Positions 10,303 through 19,347 of a stretch of DNA of 64,000 nucleotides are shown here, piece by piece. The stretch is from the NCBI RefSeq assembly GCF_008807015.1, contig NZ_CP031700.1:2319014-2383013 (forward strand), read 5' to 3'. Position 1 is the stretch's first letter. The number at the start of each line of letters is the position of its first letter. The DNA is from Neisseria zalophi (GTDB lineage Bacteria > Pseudomonadota > Gammaproteobacteria > Burkholderiales > Neisseriaceae). A program made the translations under genes and the position numbers. Below the pieces are notes generated by a model that did no database searches, had not been told where the DNA came from, and was given only the letters and a program-made list of their open reading frames with translations.

Positions 10303-10731
10303 GATTATTTTCCTTTTTTAAGTAAAGGGGTCAATTACGATTGACTGACCATTGGACTAAAACAAACTTTGGCGGATTGCCAAGCGGCAAACTATACCAT
10401 ATATCCATTTCTATATTCAAGAAATATTCAAGTAAAAACTGTATTTTACAGCCCAATAGCAGCTTACCTTAATTATCTGTATATTTATTTCACATGACAT
10501 GCAATTACTCTAGTTGCAATAAATAAAATTTTATGCGTACTCTTTTTACAATATCGGTCGGGCAAAAAAGATTTCAGACGGCCCCATTTTTTGAATTTAT
10601 GTGTCCGAACGTTTTATCTATATAAATGTCTTAAATTCATATCCAAAAACTTATTGAACGCACATTAAAGAAAAATCTGATTGTTTTAATATCACTTTCA
10701 AACAACCTATTTTTAACAAGGAGTTCTCTGG
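10303..10731. other. Divergent intergenic region between rplC and gntP
   Basis: This 429-base AT-rich region separates the minus-strand ribosomal operon from the plus-strand gluconate genes. It holds the candidate rplC promoter at 10391-10420 and one reverse DUS (10-base core TTCAGACGGC at 10573-10582). A possible -35 TTGAAC for gntP occurs at 10654, but I see no convincing -10 partner. Ribosome-binding sequence AAGGAG precedes gntP. No open reading frame or RNA gene is recognised. Confidence 0.6.
10391..10420 (-). promoter_or_regulatory. Candidate sigma-70 promoter of the rplC operon
   Basis: On the minus strand the hexamers TTGAAT (10420-10415) and TATAGT (10396-10391) are separated by 18 bases, a fair match to the -35 and -10 consensus. 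The predicted start near 10384 would give a leader of about 80 bases before the rplC ATG at 10302. This is consistent with the operon beginning at rplC in this genome. It is a sequence inference only. Confidence 0.45.
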
Positions 10732-12117
10732 ATGGATACTTGGACTCAAACTTTAAGCACCGGCACTTTATTAGGGATTGCCGCTGCCGCTATTCTGCTG
10801 ATTTTATTATTAATTGTTAAACTTCGTATCCATGCATTATTAACATTAACCATTGTCAGCCTGCTAACAGCCATCGCCACCGGCTTGCCGACAAGTGAAA
10901 TTGTAAATGACGTACTGGTCAAAAATTTCGGCGGCACGCTCGGTAATGTTGCATTATTGGTGGGATTGGGGGCAATGCTGGGGCGATTGGTTGAAACATC
11001 AGGCGGCGCACAATCTTTGGCAGATTCGTTGGTGCACATGTTTGGTGAAAAAAATGCTCCTTTTGCCTTAGGTGTCGCCTCTTTAATTTTTGGTTTTCCG
11101 ATTTTCTTTGATGCCGGCTTGGTAGTTATGCTACCGATTGTTTTTGCTACCGCCCGCCGTATGAAAGCACCCGTATTGGCTTATGGTTTGGCTTCTATCG
11201 GTGCTTTTTCCGTGATGCATGTTTTTCTGCCGCCCCACCCCGGCCCTATTGCCGCCTCTGAATTTTACGGTGCGGGCATCGGTTATGTATTACTACTCGG
11301 ATTACCTTTGGCTTTTATTACTTGGTATTTCAGCGGTTATCTGTTGGGTAAGTTTCTCGGCAGGCATATTTATGTTCCCATACCCAACTTACTCAGCGGT
11401 GGCACACCGGATAACGATAGTCCTGATGAACCGGCAGGAGCCGGTACGGTTATCGGGATTATGTTGATTCCGATGTTATTAATTTTCTTGAACACCGGTT
11501 TGGCAACATTAACGGCCGAAAATATGATTGACGGCAATGCTTCATGGGCATCATTTTTGCGCATGATAGGCTCTACACCCATAGCCTTATTGATTTCGGT
11601 TTTGGTGGCCATGTTCGTTTTAGGCCGTAAGCGCGGTAAAGAAGCCTCTGCACTGGAAAAAACTATTGATGGCGCACTTGCTCCAGTGTGTTCGGTAATC
11701 CTGATTACCGGCGCGGGTGGTATGTTCGGCGGAGTTTTACGCGCTTCCGGCATCGGCCAAGCATTGGCAGACAGCATGAGTCAATTGGGTATTCCCGTGC
11801 TTTGGGGATGTTTCTTGGTAGCTTTAGTCCTACGCATTGCACAAGGTTCTGCAACAGTGGCACTCACAACTGCAGCCGCGCTAATGGCCCCCGCGGTAGC
11901 CGCAGCCGGATTAAACGATTGGCAATTGGCTTGCGTGGTGTTGGCCACTGCCGCAGGATCCGTCGGAGCCAGTCATTTCAACGATTCGGGCTTCTGGTTG
12001 GTCGGACGATTATTAGATATGGATGTACCGACCACATTAAAAACATGGACGGTTAACCAAACACTGATTGCCATTGTCGGCTTTGCCTTATCTGCATTGG
12101 TTTTCAGCATACTGTAA
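10732..12117 (+). CDS. gntP: Gluconate:H+ symporter, GntP family
   Basis: This encodes a 461-residue very hydrophobic protein with about twelve membrane segments. The GntP-family hallmark (LIFGFPIFFDAGLVVMLP near residues 117-134) and the conserved SVMHVFLPPHPGP segment (about 160-172) are present. GntP-type permeases import gluconate, and some members take other sugar acids. The gluconokinase gene 20 bases downstream supports gluconate as substrate. The pair would feed gluconate-6-phosphate to the Entner-Doudoroff or pentose phosphate route. A strong AAGGAG precedes the ATG. Confidence 0.88.
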   Translation: MDTWTQTLSTGTLLGIAAAAILLILLLIVKLRIHALLTLTIVSLLTAIATGLPTSEIVNDVLVKNFGGTLGNVALLVGLGAMLGRLVETSGGAQSLADSLVHMFGEKNAPFALGVASLIFGFPIFFDAGLVVMLPIVFATARRMKAPVLAYGLASIGAFSVMHVFLPPHPGPIAASEFYGAGIGYVLLLGLPLAFITWYFSGYLLGKFLGRHIYVPIPNLLSGGTPDNDSPDEPAGAGTVIGIMLIPMLLIFLNTGLATLTAENMIDGNASWASFLRMIGSTPIALLISVLVAMFVLGRKRGKEASALEKTIDGALAPVCSVILITGAGGMFGGVLRASGIGQALADSMSQLGIPVLWGCFLVALVLRIAQGSATVALTTAAALMAPAVAAAGLNDWQLACVVLATAAGSVGASHFNDSGFWLVGRLLDMDVPTTLKTWTVNQTLIAIVGFALSALVFSIL

Positions 12118-12137
12118 CAACCATGAGGGAAACGAAT

Positions 12138-12689
12138 ATGGATCAATCTACCTTACATATTGTAATTATGGGTGTTAGCGGGTGCGGGAAAACCACGCTT
12201 GCCATAGCGTTACAACAATATTTTCAATGCCCCTATGCAGAAGGTGATGATTTTCACCCTCAAGCCAATCGCGATAAGATGGGCTCCGGCATTCCGCTTA
12301 CGGATAAAGACCGTTATCCATGGTTGCGCAGTTTGCGTGATTGGATGACCAAGCAAACAAAAACCGGAGCGGTTGTAGATATTATTACCTGTTCGGCACT
12401 AAAACGGCAGTATCGCGATATTCTCCGAGAGGCTGATGGTAAAGTTGTTTTTATTCACCTTGATCCACCATACGAAATCAATCTCGAACGTATGAAAGCA
12501 CGCAAGGGTCACTATATGAAAGCAGGTATGCTGGCATCACAATTAGAAACGTTGGAAGCCTTACAAACTGATGAAGAAGGTATCCGTATTAATAATGCCA
12601 GCAATCCTGAATCAGTTCAAAACGAAGTTTTACAATGGATAAATCAACAAAACTTTAAAGCATTAACAATGCATCCAAATAACAGTTAA
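12138..12689 (+). CDS. gntK: Gluconokinase, GntK type
   Basis: A 183-residue P-loop kinase with Walker A MGVSGCGKTTLA near residues 12-23 and the gluconokinase motifs YAEGDDFHP and LRDWM. It phosphorylates gluconate at the 6 position using ATP. The upstream ATG at 12123 is in frame, but GAGGGA lies 7 bases before the ATG at 12138, which gives the usual length, so that start is used. It forms an operon with gntP and ends 24 bases before the convergent trhP. Confidence 0.92.
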   Translation: MDQSTLHIVIMGVSGCGKTTLAIALQQYFQCPYAEGDDFHPQANRDKMGSGIPLTDKDRYPWLRSLRDWMTKQTKTGAVVDIITCSALKRQYRDILREADGKVVFIHLDPPYEINLERMKARKGHYMKAGMLASQLETLEALQTDEEGIRINNASNPESVQNEVLQWINQQNFKALTMHPNNS

Positions 12690-12713
12690 GTCCAGCGGGT
12701 TCAAATTAATATT

Positions 12714-14069
12714 TTAAGGATTCATAATCCTAGCAACCAATGCGCGGTCTTTGCCCGCCATATTCGGAATCTTCACTTGAATACCATTGCCGGGCGCCAC
12801 ATCCACTGCTTCGCCTTTGCGCGTCATGGCCTCTAAAACAATAGTCTGATTGCCTTGCGGATGGATAATTTCAATCGTATCGCCGACGGCAAAACGGTTT
12901 TTCACTTCCACCGTTGCCCAGCCCTGCGCGTCGATTTCGGTCACTTGGCCGACAAACTGGCTTTGTTTGGCCAATGAATGCCCGTTCAGATAGTTTTGAT
13001 AATCTTGTGTTTGGTGCCGCTCCAAAAAGCCTGAGGTATAGCCGCGGTTGGCCAAACCCTCCAATTCGGCCAGCAGGCTGTAATCAAACGGCTTGCCGGC
13101 TACGGCATCATCAATGGCTTTACGGTAGGCTTGCGCCACGCGGGCAACATAATAAACCGACTTGGTACGCCCTTCTACTTTCAAACTGTCCACACCGATT
13201 TCCGCCAATTTCGCCACTTGCTCAATCGCACGCAAATCTTTGGAATTCATAATATAAGTGCCGTGTTCGTCTTCCATAATCGGCATCAACTCACCGGGAC
13301 GGTTGGCTTCTTCAATCAAAAAGACTTTATTGGCTTCGGGATGGCGCACCTGCCCGTTAATACCTTCGAATGCAGCATCGGCCTCTTCTTGTGCCTGATG
13401 GAAATTAAAGCCCTGCAATAATTTGGCGTCGCCCATTTCATCGGTTTCGGCATTGTGGACTTTATAATCCCAGCGACAAGCATTGGTGCATGTGCCCTGA
13501 TTCGGGTCGCGGTGGTTGAAATAGCCGGAAAGCAGGCAGCGGCCTGAATAAGCAATACACAAAGCCCCGTGCACAAACACTTCCAACTCGATATCGGGGC
13601 ATTCTTGGCGGATTTCGGTGATTTCCTCCATGCTCAATTCGCGCGACAAAATAATCCGCTCCACGCCGATTTTCTGCCAAAATTTCACGCCCCAATAATT
13701 GGTGGTATTGGCTTGTACAGAAAGGTGAATCGGCATTTCCGGCCATTTTTCACGCACCTGCATAATCAAACCCGGATCGGCCATAATCAACGCATCCGGG
13801 CGCATGGCGATTAACGGCTCCATATCGGATAGAAAGGTTTTTAATTTTGAATTATGCGGCAGGGTGTTAACGGTTAAAAAGAATTTTTTACCGCGTTGGT
13901 GCGCCTCGGCAATTCCCTGTTCCAATACGGGCAATTTGGCAAATTCATTATTACGGGCACGCAGAGAATAACGCGGGCTACCAGCATAAACGGCATCGGC
14001 GCCATAATCAAAAGCGGCGCGCATACGCTCGAGGCCGCCGGCGGGAAGAAGCAATTCTGGTGATTTCAT
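12714..14069 (-). CDS. trhP: U32-family tRNA hydroxylation protein TrhP (YegQ)
   Basis: A 451-residue U32 peptidase-like protein. The N-terminus MKSPELLLPAGGLERMRAAF, the SVQANTTNYW segment and the cysteines in GALCIAYSGRCLLSGYF and GTCTNACRWDY match the YegQ group, which in E. coli (TrhP) works in prephenate-dependent 5-hydroxylation of U34 in tRNA. These cysteines are thought to bind an iron-sulfur cluster. The C-terminal domain (about 360-451) is present, distinguishing it from shorter UbiU/UbiV paralogues. It is a single gene on the minus strand, convergent with gntK. Confidence 0.85.
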   Translation of the reverse strand: MKSPELLLPAGGLERMRAAFDYGADAVYAGSPRYSLRARNNEFAKLPVLEQGIAEAHQRGKKFFLTVNTLPHNSKLKTFLSDMEPLIAMRPDALIMADPGLIMQVREKWPEMPIHLSVQANTTNYWGVKFWQKIGVERIILSRELSMEEITEIRQECPDIELEVFVHGALCIAYSGRCLLSGYFNHRDPNQGTCTNACRWDYKVHNAETDEMGDAKLLQGFNFHQAQEEADAAFEGINGQVRHPEANKVFLIEEANRPGELMPIMEDEHGTYIMNSKDLRAIEQVAKLAEIGVDSLKVEGRTKSVYYVARVAQAYRKAIDDAVAGKPFDYSLLAELEGLANRGYTSGFLERHQTQDYQNYLNGHSLAKQSQFVGQVTEIDAQGWATVEVKNRFAVGDTIEIIHPQGNQTIVLEAMTRKGEAVDVAPGNGIQVKIPNMAGKDRALVARIMNP

Positions 14070-14436
14070 GGTGTGTCTGCTTTGTTATTAAAATAATATG
14101 TTTCAAACAGTTATGCCGTCTGAAACGAAACGGGCAAGGCTTGGAATTATGCGCCTTTTCAGGCGTTAGGTCAATTTAAGCCAAGCAGGATAGGGCTTTC
14201 AGACGGCATGGCATTTGCTATCCGATATAATACGGTTATATGGCGCATTTATAACAAGGCCGTCTGAATACCGATAAATAGCCTGTTATATATACCTTGT
14301 TTTTCAATAATCCTTCAGTTTCTTCGCCATAAATCATCTCAAGTTATGTATTTTCTTGTAAAATACAATGCTTATCTAAACGCGGCGGACAACACAACCG
14401 CTTTTTTGTTTACTCAAACCACTACAGAGCCGACAC
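14070..14436. other. Divergent intergenic region with DUS and an inverted repeat
   Basis: This 367-base region lies between trhP (minus) and the ABC permease (plus). It contains ATGCCGTCTGAA at 14113-14124, its reverse complement at 14198-14209, and AGGCCGTCTGAA at 14257-14268, so both DUS dialects are present. A further 8-bp inverted repeat is listed separately at 14347-14367. No coding sequence or RNA gene is recognised. Confidence 0.6.
14347..14367 (+). promoter_or_regulatory. AT-rich inverted repeat upstream of the ABC permease
   Basis: TGTATTTT (14347-14354) and AAAATACA (14360-14367) form perfect 8-bp arms around a 5-base loop, about 70 bases before the permease ATG. The shape suits either an operator for a dimeric regulator or a weak hairpin in the 5' leader. 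No regulator is identified. Confidence 0.35.
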
Positions 14437-15186
14437 ATGAATTTCCGCTTCGACATTATTTACGAATATCGCGAGATGTTCTTCTACGGTGCGCTCACCA
14501 CATTGGGGCTAACCGTTGTCGCCACGTTGGGCGGCACCATTTTAGGTTTATTCGGTGCGCTTGCCCGTATTATCCGATTTGAAAAAGGCAACCTGCTCAC
14601 ACGCGCTATCGCGTGGCTGCTGAGAACCATCTCGCTGATTTACGTTACCTTATTCCGCGGCACGCCTTTATTCGTACAAATTTTTATCTGGTTCAACGTT
14701 TGGGCGGTCGCACTCATCCACCCGAATGACGGCCTGCTGATTAGCGGCGAACTTGCCAGCGAATTACGCCGCAACTACGGCGCATTGATTGCCGGCGGTT
14801 TGGCACTGATTTTCAATGCCGGCGCCTACATTACCGAAATTTTCCGTGCCGGTATCCAATCTATCGATCGCGGCCAAATTGAAGCCGCCCGCTCATTGGG
14901 GATGACCTATCCGCAAGCCATGCGCTATGTGATTCTGCCACAGGCACTACGCCGTATGCTGCCGCCATTGGCCAACGAGTTCATTACCCTATTAAAAGAC
15001 AGTTCGCTACTTTCCGCCATTGCCGTGGCCGAATTGGCTTCGGTACAAGCTGCTATTTCCGGCCGTTATTCGATTTTCGATACGCCGCTTTATACCGTCG
15101 CCCTGATTTATCTGGCCATGACCATGTGTTTGGGCTGGCTGTTTTCCCGACTGGAAAAACGATACAGCACCACAGGCCACCGATAA
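14437..15186 (+). CDS. Polar amino acid ABC transporter permease (HisMQ/GlnP family)
   Basis: This encodes a 249-residue inner-membrane permease. The first transmembrane segment is followed by the family pattern GALTTLGLTVVATLGGTILG. The EAA cytoplasmic loop that contacts the ATPase is seen at EAARSLGMTYPQAMRYVILP (about residues 149-168). It should import a polar amino acid with a periplasmic binding protein and an ATPase, but neither partner is adjacent: trhP lies upstream and dtd downstream. The partners may be elsewhere in the genome. Substrate is not deducible. Confidence 0.85.
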   Translation: MNFRFDIIYEYREMFFYGALTTLGLTVVATLGGTILGLFGALARIIRFEKGNLLTRAIAWLLRTISLIYVTLFRGTPLFVQIFIWFNVWAVALIHPNDGLLISGELASELRRNYGALIAGGLALIFNAGAYITEIFRAGIQSIDRGQIEAARSLGMTYPQAMRYVILPQALRRMLPPLANEFITLLKDSSLLSAIAVAELASVQAAISGRYSIFDTPLYTVALIYLAMTMCLGWLFSRLEKRYSTTGHR

Positions 15187-15194
15187 ACCATTAT

Positions 15195-15225
15195 GGCCGT
15201 CTGAAAATATTCAGACGGCCTTTTT
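15195..15225 (+). terminator. DUS-pair intrinsic terminator after the ABC permease
   Basis: GGCCGTCTGAA (15195-15205) and its reverse complement (15210-15220) make an 11-bp stem with a 4-base loop followed by a T run. It is the typical Neisseria use of an inverted DUS pair as a terminator. Confidence 0.85.
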
Positions 15226-15241
15226 ACAGTGAAACCCAACC

Positions 15242-15703
15242 ATGCGCGCCGTCATTCAAAAAGTCACCCATGCCGAAGTCAACGTTATCGAAACAAACCA
15301 CAGCGAAACCGCCGGTAAGATTCAAAGCGGCTTAATGGTTTTGCTCGGAGTCGGCCATGAAGATACCGAAGCCGATGCCCGCTATATTGCCGACAAAATC
15401 GCCCTGTTGCGTATTTTTGAAGATGATGCAGGCAAACTAAACCTTTCTCTAAAAGATACCGGTGGCTCGGTATTATTGGTATCCCAATTCACTTTATACG
15501 CCGACGCCCGCAACGGCAGACGCCCTTCTTTTTCGCAAGCAGCCAAACCCGAACAGGCCAATCGGCTTTATCAGCAGGTCGGTGCCTTTTTAGAGCAACA
15601 AGGCATCCCTGTTGAAACAGGCCGCTTTCAAACCCACATGCAGGTTAGCTTGTGCAACGACGGCCCGGTGACCTTATTGCTGGATTCTCAAAAATTATTC
15701 TAA
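15242..15703 (+). CDS. dtd: D-aminoacyl-tRNA deacylase
   Basis: A 153-residue Dtd-family protein that removes D-amino acids, and glycine from tRNA-Ala, from mischarged tRNAs. It has the active-site motif SQFTLYAD at residues 81-88, NGRRPSF at 91-97 and the C-terminal [11 protein letters not shown] containing the cross-subunit Gly-Pro that reads chirality. Length is close to the bacterial norm. It is preceded by the permease terminator, so it is probably transcribed separately. Confidence 0.95.
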   Translation: MRAVIQKVTHAEVNVIETNHSETAGKIQSGLMVLLGVGHEDTEADARYIADKIALLRIFEDDAGKLNLSLKDTGGSVLLVSQFTLYADARNGRRPSFSQAAKPEQANRLYQQVGAFLEQQGIPVETGRFQTHMQVSLCNDGPVTLLLDSQKLF

Positions 15704-16018
15704 ACAAATTACTTGAGTCTATAATTTTTATACAAAAGCGTAAGTCTATATTTTATAATCAATTAAGAACCGGTATACAAATCAATCTATGGAATAAATT
15801 TCTTTTGCATTGATTTAGGAGCGGTTAAACATCTCTTAACCTTGACCATTTCCCAAATAATTTGCCATTCAGCTATTCAGAATTTCTAAAAAGAATTGAT
15901 GCACTACCACATTCATTCTACTAATGTACAAATATTATATAACATAGTCATAAGCAATTTCTGGATTTACCTTAGCAAAAAAATTATATTTATATAATAA
16001 ATTTTAATTGGTTATAAA
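15704..16018. other. AT-rich intergenic stretch upstream of an orphan gene
   Basis: These 315 bases are AT-rich and contain no DUS. An imperfect direct repeat (AGTCTATA followed by a T/A run) occurs around 15716 and 15741. A TATAAT hexamer at 15993-15998 could be a -10 for the following gene, but no good -35 is placed. No gene remnant is recognisable by eye. Confidence 0.45.
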
Positions 16019-16588
16019 ATGAAAATAAAAGAAATAATTTACAATGGGGTTTCTAACGAAATAAAAAAATGGAATTTTGATGAGATTTATGTAATCTCAT
16101 TATTCATATTCTTTGAATATGATGATCTTAGAACCCCGATACTAATACTTGGTTTTAATACTATCAAAAACTGGCAAGAGAGTATTAATTTAGCCTCTAA
16201 TGAACAAGAAGCAAAGTGGAATTATGCATTTTGGTTACAAAATGAAGAATATCAATTCGGTTATTCAGAGGATGATAAAAAAGTTGTTGAAACCTGGATA
16301 AAGGAACTAAATTTATTCTATACTGATGAAGAAGAAGATAAATATTTTGATAAATGCATGGAGCTTGGTGAGCAAATAAGTATTGTATTTACTAAGCTAT
16401 GCGTTGATGTAGCAAGTGAAATTCAAAAAAATATATTACCCTATTTAACAAATAAGAAAATTCCTATATTGGTTCACGAGCTTGAATACTATGACAAAAT
16501 AGTTGAACAAAATAAAATTATCAATCCTAATGGGGAAGCAAATGAATTCATAAAATGGATATATAGTATGTGGAATCATCCTATATAA
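16019..16588 (+). CDS. Orphan low-GC protein, possible DUF4303/immunity-like
   Basis: This encodes a 189-residue acidic protein without signal peptide or membrane segment. Visible features are FDEIYVISLFIF near residue 20 and a tryptophan-rich ASNEQEAKWNYAFWLQNEEY near 60-79. These resemble, from memory, the DUF4303-type proteins often seen as immunity proteins of polymorphic toxins; that link is unverified. Its AT-rich base composition contrasts with dtd and uppP on either side, and there is no DUS inside, which suggests acquisition. No toxin gene is adjacent. Function is unknown. Confidence 0.6.
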   Translation: MKIKEIIYNGVSNEIKKWNFDEIYVISLFIFFEYDDLRTPILILGFNTIKNWQESINLASNEQEAKWNYAFWLQNEEYQFGYSEDDKKVVETWIKELNLFYTDEEEDKYFDKCMELGEQISIVFTKLCVDVASEIQKNILPYLTNKKIPILVHELEYYDKIVEQNKIINPNGEANEFIKWIYSMWNHPI

Positions 16589-16698
16589 CTATGGTTGTTA
16601 TAAATATAATTCCGGCGCTGCCCTAGTTATCCTAGAATAATCATAATTTTTTACATATAAATAAAACAATTAATGCTAAAACATAGTTATACAACCCG

Positions 16699-16732
16699 AG
16701 GCCGTCTGAAAACATTTCAGACAGCCTTTTCA
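16699..16732 (+). terminator. Imperfect DUS-pair terminator
   Basis: AGGCCGTCTGAAA (16699-16711) pairs with a reverse copy at 16715-16727 that carries one change (ACAGCC instead of ACGGCC), followed by TTTT. It separates the plus-strand orphan gene from the minus-strand uppP and could work in both directions. Confidence 0.7.
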
Positions 16733-16777
16733 AGATTTATGTATCAATCAGCCATATTGCCAGAATAGTCGTACGGT

Positions 16778-17605
16778 TTACATTTCCGTCCAGCTTATCC
16801 AACCCATTTGCCAAGAAATCAGAATCAGCCCGCCGAATATAATCCGGTAATAAGCAAACGGCACGTAATTCTTAGATGCCACAAACTTCAGTAATGCTTT
16901 AACTGCCAACAAACCGGCAATAAAAGCAGACACAAAACCAATCACAATCAGGCCGATATCTTGCAAGGTAAACAATTCATAGTTTTTCAAAACATCATAA
17001 AAAGTTGCCGCAATCATCACCGGAACGGCTAAGAAAAAAGAAAACTCAGTGGCTACTTTCCGCTCCAACCCCCAAATCATGCCGCCCATAATCGTACTAC
17101 CCGAACGGGAAGTGCCCGGAATCAGCGCACAAATCTGGGCAAGGCCAACCACCAGCGCATCACGCATGCGCATATCATCAACACGGTTAACGCGTGGCGG
17201 GATACTTTTTTGTCTGTTTTCCACCCACAAAATAATAAATCCACCGACCACCAAAGCCGTCGCCACGCTAATCGGATTGAACAGATACAGCTTAATTTGT
17301 TTACTAAACAACAAACCCACGACTGCGGCAGGGATAAAGGCCACGCCCAAATTCACAACAAAACGGTTCACTTCGGCATCTTTGCCGACATGGGTTAGCA
17401 CATGCTTAAAGCGTTGGCGATATTCAAAAATAACAGCCAACACAGCTCCCAACTGAATGGCAATTTCAAATACTTTCCCATTACTACGAAAATCAAGCAA
17501 ATCGCCCACCACAATCAAATGGCCTGTGCTGGAAATGGGCAAAAACTCGGTTAACCCTTCGATAATACCGAGAATCAGGGCTTTTAACGACAAAAGAATA
17601 TCCAT
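16778..17605 (-). CDS. uppP: Undecaprenyl-diphosphatase (BacA/UppP)
   Basis: A 275-residue membrane protein with about eight hydrophobic segments and both catalytic motifs: [15 protein letters not shown] at residues 16-30 and [13 protein letters not shown] near 163-175. It dephosphorylates undecaprenyl diphosphate to recycle the lipid carrier for peptidoglycan and surface polysaccharide, and its loss or overproduction alters bacitracin sensitivity in other bacteria. A single reverse DUS (17612-17623) lies between it and dsbA upstream on the same strand. Confidence 0.96.
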   Translation of the reverse strand: MDILLSLKALILGIIEGLTEFLPISSTGHLIVVGDLLDFRSNGKVFEIAIQLGAVLAVIFEYRQRFKHVLTHVGKDAEVNRFVVNLGVAFIPAAVVGLLFSKQIKLYLFNPISVATALVVGGFIILWVENRQKSIPPRVNRVDDMRMRDALVVGLAQICALIPGTSRSGSTIMGGMIWGLERKVATEFSFFLAVPVMIAATFYDVLKNYELFTLQDIGLIVIGFVSAFIAGLLAVKALLKFVASKNYVPFAYYRIIFGGLILISWQMGWISWTEM

Positions 17606-17678
17606 AATTATTTCAGACGGCCTTATGAAAGAAATAGAGAAGGCAGCCCTGTTTGGCTGCCTATTTACTGATTACATA

Positions 17679-18386
17679 TTACTTATTGGCTGATTTGGCA
17701 ATCAGGGCACCTTTGCTTTTCAAAGCTTGAACAGGAGCTTTGGCTGCCGGTTTTTTCAAACCACGCTCACCACGTACTTTTTCGACCAACTGATCAATGG
17801 TGTTCATTGCGCTGTTCCAATCACCGGAAAATTTAGCCTGATACTTACCGCCAACGATAATGGTCGGGGTACCGCTGATTTGATACATATTGGTCAGCTC
17901 TTCCATTTTCTTAGCTTGGGCAGGATTGCTGAACGAATCGTAAGCAGCAACTAATTTGGCGCTATCAAAGCTTTTTTGGTTTGCCGCCCATTTTTTGAAT
18001 GTATCGGTATCACCCAAATTGATTCTTTGTTCGTAAACTGCTTTGAAAATCTCAGGGTTTGCCTGATATTTCAAGCCAGAGCTGGTGACTGCGGCAGCTA
18101 AGCGTGCCAAACCTAAATGCTCCGGTTGCCATACCACGTGTTCGGTACGCAAATACGTGTCAGATGGGAAGCTACGGGTATGTTTGAGTAAAATCGGGTC
18201 GAGGTGATAGCAGTGTACGCAAAAATAACCAAAGAACTCCAATACTTCAACTTTATCATCCGGTTGGATTTGCGGAATCGGTTGTGGTAAAACAGTGTAG
18301 TCGGTTCCCTCTACCAATGCTGCATTTGCCTGTGTTGCCAGAGTCAGTGCTGTGGCGGTTGCCAGTAATATAGTTTTCAATTTCAT
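17679..18386 (-). CDS. dsbA: Thiol:disulfide interchange protein DsbA
   Basis: A 235-residue periplasmic oxidoreductase. A signal peptide of about 22 residues ends at ATQANA. The thioredoxin-fold active site is Cys56-Val-His-Cys59, and the cis-proline loop is in SGTPTIIVGG. It introduces disulfides into exported proteins. The C-terminal tail is lysine/alanine-rich and longer than in E. coli. Neisseria can carry several DsbA proteins, so the exact paralogue is not assigned. It follows the SPOR-domain gene by 21 bases and is probably co-transcribed with it. Confidence 0.93.
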   Translation of the reverse strand: MKLKTILLATATALTLATQANAALVEGTDYTVLPQPIPQIQPDDKVEVLEFFGYFCVHCYHLDPILLKHTRSFPSDTYLRTEHVVWQPEHLGLARLAAAVTSSGLKYQANPEIFKAVYEQRINLGDTDTFKKWAANQKSFDSAKLVAAYDSFSNPAQAKKMEELTNMYQISGTPTIIVGGKYQAKFSGDWNSAMNTIDQLVEKVRGERGLKKPAAKAPVQALKSKGALIAKSANK

Positions 18387-18407
18387 GTGTTTTTTTCCTA
18401 TCTTCTA

Positions 18408-19244
18408 TTATTTAACGGTCCGTGCAAAACTGTCGACACCGTTTTTCTTCAAAACTTGTTGGGTTTGTTTGGCTGAATTGCTGTCCAAACGGTTACTTTG
18501 TACACGGTAAACATGTTTGCCGTTCACATCAGCCTCAGTAATACGGCCAGGAACGCCCATCATAGCCAATTTGGCGCGGTGTGTTTCTGCACTTGCACGA
18601 TCATTAAACGAACCCATTTGCAATACAACCATACGGCTGCTTTTAGCGGATTGTTTTTCAGCTTGGCTTGCCTTAGCTTTCCTATCTTCTTCTTTGCGAA
18701 CGTCCTCACGGGCTTTTTCAATACTGCCGCTATTTAAAATTTGTTCGGCGGAAGGTTGCGTTTCTTTCTTAGGCGCTACCTTTTTCGGCTGCTCACGCTC
18801 TTTTTTTGGCTTTGGTTTGGCTTCCGTTTTTTTCTCAGCCGGTTTGCTTTCCGGTTTGGGCTGCTCTACTACACGAGGTGTAGGCTTGGTCGCTTTTTCC
18901 GTTTCAGCCGATGGCGGTGTTACTGCATTAACTTCTTCCTCAACAACAGCCTCTTGCGCTTCTTCGGATGCTTGTTGTTCTTTGATGAAGTCGCCCATTA
19001 CATCAGAAGCTTGAGAAGCTTCTAAAGCCGGTTCGCTGGCAACCGAAGGCTCGGAAACAGCAGAAACGCTTCTGTCAGGCGTTAATATTTCAGGAGTAGG
19101 CGTTTCTTCAACAACCTCCTCTTTGAATACCTTTTCATTGCTTCTATTAATGAAAAAAACGACGATGGCAATCACTACCGTTGCCAGCAATAATCCCAAT
19201 AAAAAGCCCGACAGGCCCTTACCACTTTGTTTTTTTGTGTTCAT
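18408..19244 (-). CDS. SPOR-domain inner-membrane protein (FtsN/DedD-like)
   Basis: A 278-residue bitopic protein: a short cytoplasmic N-terminus, one transmembrane segment at about residues 12-31 (GLSGFLLGLLLATVVIAIVV), a long proline/glutamate/lysine-rich linker, and a C-terminal SPOR domain (about 203-275, starting MVVLQMGSFNDRASAETHR). SPOR domains bind denuded glycan strands at the division septum, so a septal role is likely. It is not clear whether it is the FtsN equivalent. dsbA lies directly downstream. Confidence 0.85.
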   Translation of the reverse strand: MNTKKQSGKGLSGFLLGLLLATVVIAIVVFFINRSNEKVFKEEVVEETPTPEILTPDRSVSAVSEPSVASEPALEASQASDVMGDFIKEQQASEEAQEAVVEEEVNAVTPPSAETEKATKPTPRVVEQPKPESKPAEKKTEAKPKPKKEREQPKKVAPKKETQPSAEQILNSGSIEKAREDVRKEEDRKAKASQAEKQSAKSSRMVVLQMGSFNDRASAETHRAKLAMMGVPGRITEADVNGKHVYRVQSNRLDSNSAKQTQQVLKKNGVDSFARTVK

Positions 19245-19347
19245 AAATAACCAACATCTTTCTACTTGTGATGCCGTCTGAAAAGTATCGTATCAATATA
19301 TTTTCAAATGGCGCATTCTAGCAACATCTTATAGTTAAAGCAAAGCT

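Noticed and set aside
14346..14582. Short open frame overlapping the ABC permease start
   Set aside because: It runs in another frame over the real gene and its promoter region without coding features.
15704..16018. Remnant of a toxin gene upstream of the orphan gene
   Set aside because: Reading the three forward frames by eye gave only short fragments with no recognisable family segment.
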